In this document: positions 8,613-15,866 of the stretch, piece after piece | How the letters are laid out: each line of letters starts with the position of its first letter | How positions within the stretch are numbered: the first letter of the stretch is position 1 | Assembly (NCBI GenBank): GCA_003427395.1 | Contig: BFEA01000257.1 | Coordinates: 487,680 to 509,902 of the forward strand | Direction: 5' to 3' | Origin: Chara braunii | Taxonomy: Eukaryota; Streptophyta; Charophyceae; Charales; Characeae | DNA length: 22,223 nt | The notes under the pieces: generated by a model | Seen by the model: the letters and a program-made list of their open reading frames with translations, nothing else | Databases searched by the model: none | What the model was told of the DNA's origin: nothing | Translations under genes and position numbers: made by a program

Positions 8613-8902
8613 TGCTTTTGAATGGGTAAGAAAATAATTTGTAGGAATGATTCGCACAACGTGCAATCTTGTTGTTCAACAATGCACGAGATTCCTTGGC
8701 TGCAATAGCCAACGGTTCTGCATCCACGGTTAGACTCAATCTGAGAAAGGCGACTCTTTTGTGTGCTTTTAAATGGATAGAGAAATATATTTCAGGAATG
8801 GTCCACCCAAGGTGCAATCATGGTATTGTCGTTCGACAAATGCAAAAGCTTCCTAGCCTACAATTGTTCATCGTTCGACATTCAGTTCGACTCTTGAAGA
8901 GA
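8613..8902. repeat. Diverged 151-bp tandem duplication
   Basis: Copy one starts at 8613 (TGCTTTTGAATGGGTAAGAAA) and copy two at 8764 (TGCTTTTAAATGGATAGAGAAA). Shared words in order are AGGAATG, GTGCAATC, TTGT, TTCAACAATGC against TTCGACAAATGC, TTCCT, and TAGACTC against TCGACTC. The plus-strand open frame 8669-9061 crosses the copies in different frames and is not taken as a gene. Confidence 0.6.
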
Positions 8903-8965
8903 CTTAAGGAACAATATTTTTCTTCAGTACCAACAAAACAAAGACTCTATCCTGACTTTAAACAT

Positions 8966-9064
8966 GACAGTTGTAATCATGACAACTGTTGTAATGCCAA
9001 CTATAGTAATGCAAACTGCAATAATGACCCTTGTAATGACATCTATAATTGCCAGTTGTAAATG
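8966..9064. repeat. 15-bp degenerate tandem repeat
   Basis: Units such as TGTTGTAATGCCAAC, TATAGTAATGCAAAC and TGCAATAATGACCCT follow one another. In the plus frame they give Asn/Cys-rich five-residue repeats. With no supporting gene structure I treat it as a DNA minisatellite. Confidence 0.65.
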
Positions 9065-9141
9065 CTAGTCGTAGGCTGTTAAGACGGTTCCTTTCCTATA
9101 TGTCAGGCGTAGGCAGTAGGAAAAGCCCGAAACGGAAAATG

Positions 9142-9171
9142 GGCCGCCGATTCAATATATCAACGGCGGCC
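9142..9171. repeat. GC-rich hairpin
   Basis: GGCCGCCG at 9142-9149 and CGGCGGCC at 9164-9171 form a perfect 8-bp stem with a 14-nt AT-rich loop. A weaker version, CGGCTGCC (10820-10827) with GGCGGCCG (10844-10851), occurs in the second region that also ends in the GGTACTRGTGGTTTAA-like motif, so the hairpin seems part of a shared repeat body. Confidence 0.65.
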
Positions 9172-9255
9172 TGATCCTGCTTGGCTTCCGCATTAGCTGA
9201 CGTGGAATTCATTTCCATGTAGGGAAAGGTACCGGTGGTTTAATGACAGAGTTGT

Positions 9256-9256
<1 letters not shown>

Positions 9257-9296
<40 letters not shown>
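9257..9296 (-). repeat. 40-nt T tract, possible poly(A) tail of a minus-strand retrocopy
   Basis: Forty uninterrupted T residues on the plus strand. As an A tail it would belong to an insertion extending to the right on the minus strand, but no minus-strand frame or repeat is recognised there. It could instead act as a polypyrimidine tract for the frame at 9314-9580. The two readings cannot be separated from this sequence. Confidence 0.5.
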
Positions 9297-9297
<1 letters not shown>

Positions 9298-9313
9298 ACA
9301 AACACTCCCATCA

Positions 9314-9580
9314 GTGCTAGTGGTGCTGGTGAGAGCAGTTACAGCTAGCACTTTGGGCGAGACTCCGTCTATTGGTGGGGAGTATCACCTGCTGGAAAGC
9401 GGGTCCATCGTCCCTTTAACAAGATATGGCAAGAACATTCAGGGAAGGCTGCTGATGTCTGCTGTGTTTGTACCCAACGACCCTGTCTCTTCTTCCATCA
9501 AGGACCTAATTCCACTATTTGGACAGCTCCCGCACCTCTTCACCATTCCTTATGGTGCCAGATCTCACCTGTCAAACTAG
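9314..9580 (+). other. Open frame of unknown function, possible terminal exon
   Basis: The frame has 88 sense codons and balanced amino-acid composition, ending with TAG at about 9578-9580. It begins with GTG, not ATG, and follows a long T tract and CATCAG (9309-9314), which would fit a 3' splice acceptor. Visible residues include RYGKNIQGRLL and FVPNDPVSSSIKDL. I recognise no domain. There is no upstream exon I can point to, so it may be chance or a fragment of a mobile element. Confidence 0.2.
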
Positions 9581-9778
9581 TGTTGAGCTTCCTGTGTCTC
9601 GGGTGTGGGCTTTGGGGGAGGGGGTGAACCTAAAATATAGCCACCTGTCCAAACTCTCTTAAGATCATTCATCCATTCCGTACCACTGCATTTCCACTAA
9701 ACAGTTTGATGGAAGGGGGGAAGAAGTCAGGGAATTCTTCGAGGTGCTTTACTTTTCTTTGAAAAAGAAAGAAAAGAA

Positions 9779-9920
9779 GATATGGGAAGAGAAGGAGAGG
9801 GAGGAGGGAGGGGAAGGGTTGGGATTACTATGGCTGATGATCTGCCAGCCAGATCAATCGCCCCTCCCCCTACTCCTTCCTGTCGTCGTCCTCGTCACCT
9901 TTCCCTCCTTCCTCGGATAA
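9779..9920. repeat. Purine/pyrimidine foldback, first of a tandem pair
   Basis: A purine arm (GGAGAGGGAGGAGGGAGGGG) leads to GGGTTGGGATTACTATGGCTGATGATC and then to a pyrimidine arm (CCCCTCCCCC...CCTTTCCCTCCTTCC). The centre is a decayed form of the hairpin at 10011-10065. Gly/Glu/Arg-rich open frames across it are low-complexity artefacts. Confidence 0.6.
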
Positions 9921-9934
9921 ACAAAAGTGAAGAT

Positions 9935-10140
9935 AGAGGAGGAAGAGAGGAAGGAGGGAGGAGGAAGAGGGAAGGAGGGAGGGGAAGGAGGAAGGGGAAG
10001 GAGGAAGGGGAAGGATTGGGATTGCTATGGCTGACGATTTGTCCGCCATAGCAATGCTGATCCTTCCCCATCCCTGCTTCCTCTTCTCCTCCACTTCATC
10101 TTTCCCTCCCCTTGTCATCCCTCTTTCCTGTCCTTTTCTT
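9935..10140. repeat. Purine/pyrimidine foldback with strong central hairpin
   Basis: The purine arm contains tandem GGAGGAAGGGGAA units (about 9975-10018). The centre has ATTGCTATGGC at 10021-10031 pairing perfectly with GCCATAGCAAT at 10045-10055, extended by AAGGAT (10011-10016) with ATCCTT (10060-10065). A pyrimidine arm follows to about 10140. The whole can fold into one long stem, MITE-like in form. Confidence 0.65.
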
Positions 10141-10208
10141 GTTCTATATGTAGTTCGTTCTCTCTTTGATGGGCATCACAGTATTAGGAGGGTAAGAAGA
10201 AGAAGAAA

Positions 10209-10523
10209 ATGGGGAAGAGGAGGGGAAAGATGAGGAGGACGGAGAAGAGCGGGAGGATGTTGCTTGTGGAGATTCTGTGCAGATGTGAATGGCATAGGGG
10301 GCATGCAGTGTATGTGGACACCAATGGCTTGCGCGACATGCACTTGGTACTCCAAATGCCATCCAAGCACGACCTGCCACTGTATACAGCCACAATTTTG
10401 CCAGCCCGGTTTATGGGCATTAAGTTCGTGGTCCTCGACCCAGGGTCAACAGGACCGCGTAGATATGTAACTGGGGGCAAGGGAAATGTTGGGTACCAAA
10501 CTAAGTTTGTACATATGATGTAA
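10209..10523 (+). other. Open frame of unknown function, doubtful
   Basis: The frame has 104 codons from an ATG inside a purine-rich run. The middle (from about 10258) has ordinary composition with segments such as HAVYVDTNGLRDMHL and FVVLDPGSTGPRRY. It ends inside the 53-bp tandem repeat at 10465-10561, and opposite-strand frames of similar length overlap it. No domain is recognised. It may be a fragment of a host gene or mobile element. Confidence 0.15.
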
Positions 10524-10561
10524 GTGGGGGCAAGGGAAATGTTGGGTACCAAAGTAAGTTG
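10465..10561. repeat. 53-bp tandem repeat, two near-identical copies
   Basis: Copies begin ATGTAA at 10465 and 10518. Both contain TGGGGGCAAGGGAAATGTTG and GGTACCAAASTAAGTT, differing at about two bases over 44, so the duplication is recent. A degraded third start (GGGGGCTGGGTAAATATG) follows at 10565. Confidence 0.85.
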
Positions 10562-10605
10562 GACGGGGGCTGGGTAAATATGCAAGTTGACCCAAGAGCC
10601 TATCG

Positions 10606-10672
10606 TACTGGTAGCTCAGTGGGTACACCCATGAACTGTTGAAATACAGTCCCGAGTTTGAATCCAGATGAT
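10606..10672 (+). mobile_element. tRNA-like A/B-box module
   Basis: The A box GGTAGCTCAGTGGGTA starts at about 10610 and the B box GAGTTTGAATCC lies at 10654-10665, with normal tRNA spacing. An anticodon-arm-like stem, ACTGT/ACAGT, sits between them but encloses 6 nt instead of 7. The acceptor ends do not pair, so a tRNA-derived SINE head or tRNA relic is more likely than a tRNA gene. The sequence to its right up to 11122 (GC-rich hairpin, then the 56-bp array) could be its body. Confidence 0.5.
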
Positions 10673-10911
10673 GATGGAACTTGCTGAGTAAAACCAGCTA
10701 TTTCTAAATTGTCTGGGCCGGTCAGCTCAATGATTATATGTCAAGGTCGTCGCCCTTTTTTTCCTTTAATTTCTTTCCCCCACCCAAACTCCTGAAGTTT
10801 CGGCGGTCGGGCCCGATGACGGCTGCCATTGACAAATTTGATCGGCGGCCGTCGTTTCGTTTCGGCCTCCGAAAAGAACGGAGGCCCACTGGAGGCCCGC
10901 TATTTTCCCAC

Positions 10912-11122
10912 GCGCCGAAGGTACTAGTGGTTTAAATGCAAGTTGGGTGCTGGGACTACCGGTAGTTGCGCCGAAGGCAGTAGTGGTTTAAATGCAAGTT
11001 GGGTGCTGGGACGCCAAAGGCAGTAGTGGTTTAAATGCAAGTTGGGTGCTGGGACTACCGGTAGTTGCGCCAAAGGTACTAGTGGTTTAAATGGAAGTTG
11101 GGTGCTGGGACTACCGGTAGTT
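10912..11122. repeat. 56-bp tandem array, four copies
   Basis: Copies lie at 10912-10967, 10968-11011 (shortened), 11012-11066 and 11067-11122. Each reads GCGCCRAAGG, TACTAGTGG or CAGTAGTGG, TTTAAATGCAAGTTGGGTGC, TGGGACTACCGGTAGTT. The perfect palindrome ACTACCGGTAGT closes every full copy and is what the short copy lacks. Copies are close to identical, indicating recent expansion. Confidence 0.9.
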
Positions 11123-11241
11123 CTAACAGGAGCAGGGTTCCACTAGCAAAGGAGTAAGGTAAACTGTGTCCCACAAACACCTGCGGGACAGCGTCCGACC
11201 ACTGATGCAGGAGAATGGGATGGCAGCGAAATTGCGAGGGA

Positions 11242-11252
11242 TTTATATTCTG
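11242..11252. repeat. Target-site duplication of the LINE, left copy
   Basis: TTTATATTCTG directly abuts the T tract that represents the LINE's poly(A) tail. An identical 11-mer lies at 18718-18728 at the other end of the element. Confidence 0.85.
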
Positions 11253-11271
11253 TTTTTTTTTTTTTTTTTTT
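11253..11271 (-). other. Poly(A) tail of the LINE
   Basis: Nineteen T residues on the plus strand, immediately next to the left target duplication, mark the 3' end of the minus-strand element. Confidence 0.9.
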
Positions 11272-11629
11272 GGGAAGACATCACATTATATTCCGAAAAA
11301 GAATAATAGTGGACGAGGCCGGGGACCTCACAATTCTACCTGGGGTTACCAAGAAGAAAGACTTTGCCGGAAACCGGGTCCAACGTCCCAAACCTCTAGC
11401 CTCTCAAAGAAATGACAACAGGTACTTCCCAAAAAAATAAACATGAAGTCCAGAAAAGATGGTTGAAATAACAAAAAAAATAGAATGTCTCAACTCATCC
11501 AGCCATATATGATCTATCAATCCACCTCGTGATCCATCACAGAAACCATATACCATACAGTAAGACCTTGACTCACGATCCGCTGCCTATTGCCCCAACA
11601 ACATCCTACTCAAACTACCCCCATGTCAG

Positions 11630-14600
11630 TCATGGGTGTCTGATAGCCATGTACAAATAACCATTTTGCCCTCCTGACTTATTGAAGCTAGGCGGTTCCC
11701 TCTCGCGCATGTCTTGCTGAACCATATGAAGTTCTTCCGGAGCCAATCAGCATGTAAAAATAATTCTTAGGTTCATTTTGATACGTGTCTGCTGTTGGCT
11801 AAGTGACATAGTTTCGCCTCTAAAAATGCAGGCGTTCCTTGCTGCCCATATTCTGTCCATTATGACCCCTCTGCAGCATACCGCCAGGTAACCCAACTCG
11901 GAGTTATAGGTCAGGGTAGTCGGGAGGAGGTCAGTCAGCATGCATGTATCCGTCCAATCAAAGGCCCCTCCAGTAATATTAGCCCAGTGCCTTTTCCACC
12001 AGATGAGAAGTTCATCTGCAAGTGGGCAATATAACCATAGGTGGAGCATATTCTCCCAGCCCCATTGACATATCAGGCACTGGGTTGGAATATCCATCCC
12101 TTTGTCAGAAAGCCAAACCGCCGTAGCAATCACCAGCATTGATTGCAACCACATGAGGCTAGCATGCTTTTGCACTGGGGTTTTCAATAACCCTTTCCAG
12201 AAGGAGCAAAGCTTGTGTTCTGTGACCCCTTCAATATTCTGAGATCTTGCGCGGCTAACCGCCTTCGACACCGCTGATTTCTTGATCTGAGTTTGTTGGA
12301 GCTGGACTCCCTGTTTGGTTCGGTACTGTAGCAGCGAGTGAAGCTCTCCTTAGATCCATTCATCTGCATGTCCCAGCCAATTAGCAAAGGTTCGACTTTG
12401 AATGAATCTGCGTCCCTCTCCAGTTTAGCCTTGTCCGTCTGTCTAGTTGAGTCCTGGATGCTAACTCGCACTTCTCTTAAGTGCCTGGTACCAGTCAACC
12501 TGATTTCCCCTTCTTCCAGTCTTAACTGACCACTGTCAGAGGGATCCCTCTGTAGGCGCCATGACTGTAACTGCACACCGGAGGCCAGGTCAGGACCCAG
12601 GACTCGATAAACATAACCTGGGTGAGCCTCATCTCTGAGCCAAGTACCCGCTGCATTCTCTATTTCTGATTGAAGTAAACCCTGCCAATCCCGAGGGATA
12701 GCCTTAATAAGTTCAGAGAGGTGCTCCGCCATTCTATATACTCTTGGTAGTTTATGTCTGAGTGGGGGGCCGTTAGCCATGTCGAACTATTAAAGTCCCA
12801 GATGTCCCTGATCTGAAGTACACCCTTCTTGATCCAGGCGGAACCAAAGTTGCCTGCAAGGTCAACAGCTGAGAAAGGCAAGCCTTCAGCTCTAAGTATG
12901 AAAGGATTATCGAAAAGGCTTTGGTTGAGGACCTCCATCTTGGTGGTCGAGCGGAGCCATTTATTCGGACGAAGCTTATTCCATGCACTTAAAATGCGTC
13001 TCTAGAGCGGGGACTTGGGTTTGCGTCTGGTGAACGATGAAAGAAGCATACAAAACCAAACTTTGGAGTGGTCTTTCAGTTCCCATTCCGTGCCCAAGAT
13101 GTATTCTACCATAAGCATCCATAATTTACTCTCGGCTGCCACCATGGCCTGCACCGACCATTTTGCAAGCAAGGCTATATTCTGCTGTCTGGGATCCAGA
13201 ATCCCCAAACCCCCTTTCTTCCTTGGCGCAGCGATAGCTTCTCAGGAAACTTTAGATAAAAAACCTTGATCTGTAGTAGCTTCAGGTTTCCATAGGTAGC
13301 GTGCTGCCACCTTTTTTATCTTAGTATATGCCTCATCGCCCAAATAGTGTATACTAAGGGGGAACCACAGAAGTGAAAAAGCCGCGGATGAGATGACCAG
13401 GGCTCGCCCAAACAAGGACAGATGAGTCCTACGCTCCCAACCCGCGATCCTGACCACCACTTTATCTGCCAGTATGTTGTCTTGGATCCTGGAGCAATTA
13501 GACAGAGACACTTGGACACCCAAGAATCTGTCAGCCACATTAGCTGGGACCTGTCTAAGGCCCAAGTTCACACACAACACATGGGGGGGGGGTAGGAAAT
13601 ACACAGACTTGTCCCAATTTATGGAGGCTTCTGAGAGCTCACAGTAGTCTTCGATTACCCTACGGAGTTCTGCTAAACTACCTACGGTGTTGGCACAGGC
13701 AACCGTAAGATCATCAGCAATAGCCCCCCCCCTCCATTGAAAAAAGGGGGAAAAACGCAGCCCCTCAATGAGGGGGTTATGTCTGATGTTATCTAGAAGT
13801 ATCTCAAGTTGAAGAACAAAAATTAAGGGGGCGAGGGGACACCCCTGTCTAAGGGATCTAGTTAGACCAAACTGTTCCGACTGCTACCCGTTGATAAGAA
13901 CGCTGGCTGTTGCCCTGGCATACATGGCTTTGACCCACAACCGAAAGTGGGGACCGAAGCCCATATGTAGCAATGAAGTATTGACAAAGGCCCAACCGAC
14001 TTTGTCATATGCTTTTTCCATATCTAGCATTGTGATAGCCAAGTCCCTTTTCTCTCGCCCAATAATTTCGAGCGCTTGGACAGTGGCTAGTATATTATCA
14101 AAAATTGTTTTTCCCTTGATAAAGACACCTTGTTCACCGCCCACCAGGTCTGGGAGGACTGTCGCCAAACGAAGAGCAAGTACTTTCGCAAGTAACTTGT
14201 ATGATACATTTATGACTGATATTGGGCGCCAATTCCTCACCTCTTTTTTGTCCCCCTTTTTATAAAGGAGGGAAATCATGCCTTGTACCATGCCCTTCGG
14301 CAGGGTGCCGGTAGAGAGTGTTTCATTAAAGATATCACAAAAAAATTGTGCAAAGACCTCCCATGCTGACAGGAAAAATTCGATTGGTAGTCCATCCGGG
14401 CCAGGGCATTTCCCCTTAGCCATCTGACGAGCTGCCTGTGTCACTTCTCTAACTGTAATTGGGGAGTCTAATTCAGATTTCACTTGGTTCGGTATGCTAC
14501 GGTCAGTTCTATTCCAAAAGTCATGACAATCAGATAAGACTGAGTCAAAGTTATCATACGGTCTTCTTGTGGTGACTATATCTCTGAAGTATTCCATGGC

Positions 14601-15866
14601 ATATGAACACACTTCCTCTGTGTCCATGGCCAAAGGGGCAGATAGAGAAAAGGGGTGGGTGAGTTCCCTCATGACAGGTTTCGCTCTCCGAAGAATAAGG
14701 GACCGAAAAGTCTCCTTTGTCATCCGATCATAGCCACAGATTCCCCTGAGCTTAAGCCAGTCGATCCAATTCCTTTGTTTACTAATTTCTAACTGTTCCA
14801 GTTCGTCTAGAGCATTCTTTCTTTTGATAGACCAGTAGTATTCGGTGAAGGGGTCAGAATCCATATTCTCTTCCGCTGTTTGGATTATCAAGACTAGCTG
14901 TTTTTCTTTCCAATTTCTTGTTGCCGCCTCCATTCTTGAAAATTCCACCATAGTTGTTTGTAGAATGCCCAATCCCGCGTCAACCCAGTCCTCATAATCT
15001 GAAAATAAATCTTTAGCCAATTTCCAATCTTTCATTTGGGATGCAACCCACTGCGGAATGCCTGGGTCTTTGAGAATTGTGGTGTTAAGTCTGAAAGGGG
15101 GCTTGTGCTGAATAATTAAATCTTTAGACAGGACGTCCATCAGGACTGGGTAGTGGTCTGACAAATCTGATATCCCTAGATCAGACCACATACATCGTTC
15201 CCAGGGGTCACAACTGGCCAATATGAAATCCAGCCTGCGCTTGGGTTGTGGTTTATGCTTGCTTGGCCGCGGTCCATACCACGTATAGCCTGAGGAGTCC
15301 GGGTTTAATGTTCTATAGACATCACACAAATTTTGAGTTTCTAAAATAGAACTAAGCAGCAATACATCAGAGCGAATGGGGTGAATGTTTGGAGAATCCA
15401 AGCCTGCATTCAGGACACAGTTCCAGTGCCCTGCAATGATCAACTTTTCAGTATCAGGCAAACATTTTGGTAGGTCAGCAAAGAAGTTAATATGAGCCGG
15501 GTAGTCTACTGGGGCGTATATCGTCATGATTGCCCAATCTTCGACTAAAACCCCTAGTTTGATCCAGACCCATCTGCCTTCTGAGTCTGTGCATTTGTCT
15601 ATAATGTCTACCTCGAGATCCTTATTAAGTAGAATTGCGACTCCTCCTCTTGTCCCCTCTGCAGGGGACTAGACTTGAGGGCCTGGCCACCATCGCCGGA
15701 TTTCATTTAACTTGTTCTCGTTTATTTTTGTTTCCTTAAGACAGGCGATCTGCACATGGTTGGAATGCAGCCATGCCGACAACCGACCTTTTTTAAAAGT
15801 ATCATTTTGGTCACACAAGCCACAAACGTTCTAGGAGGCAAGTCTGATCCTATTGGGTAGGACCAT
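11630..15866 (-). pseudogene. LINE ORF2: endonuclease-reverse transcriptase, disrupted
   Basis: Starts at ATG 15866 (MVLPNRIRLAS). The APE endonuclease (about residues 8-250) has CLKETK with Glu45, GHWN where GDWN is expected (His147 replaces the catalytic Asp; Asn149 kept), and SDH at 236-238. The reverse transcriptase has GKCPGPDGLP, NWRPISV, DMEKAYDKV (Asp615), RQGCPLAP and IADD (Asp718-719), so its catalytic aspartates survive. The C-terminal zinc motif CLIC..H..C lies near 12030-12085. In-frame stops are TAG at 15833-15831, 15671-15669 and 13886-13884, TGA at 13244-13242 and TAG at 13004-13002. A frameshift falls in the G6 run at 12764-12769 and another near 12345. Normal termination is TGA 11749-11747, or 11632-11630 if that TGA is also a mutation. 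About 1,400 codons, usual for plant LINEs. Confidence 0.92.

Noticed and set aside
8669-9061. 130-codon frame with Asn/Cys pentapeptide repeats
   Set aside because: It crosses the 151-bp duplication in different frames, and the repeats are a 15-bp DNA minisatellite.
9780-10140. CRISPR-like array
   Set aside because: The repeats are continuous purine runs without unique spacers, in a eukaryotic context.
10704-10745. Further A-box-like GGTCAGCTCAATGATTATATG
   Set aside because: No B box at a suitable distance.
12184-12780. Separate minus-strand gene of 198 codons
   Set aside because: It is the frame-shifted continuation of LINE ORF2; its tail after about 12345 is out of frame with the coding sequence.
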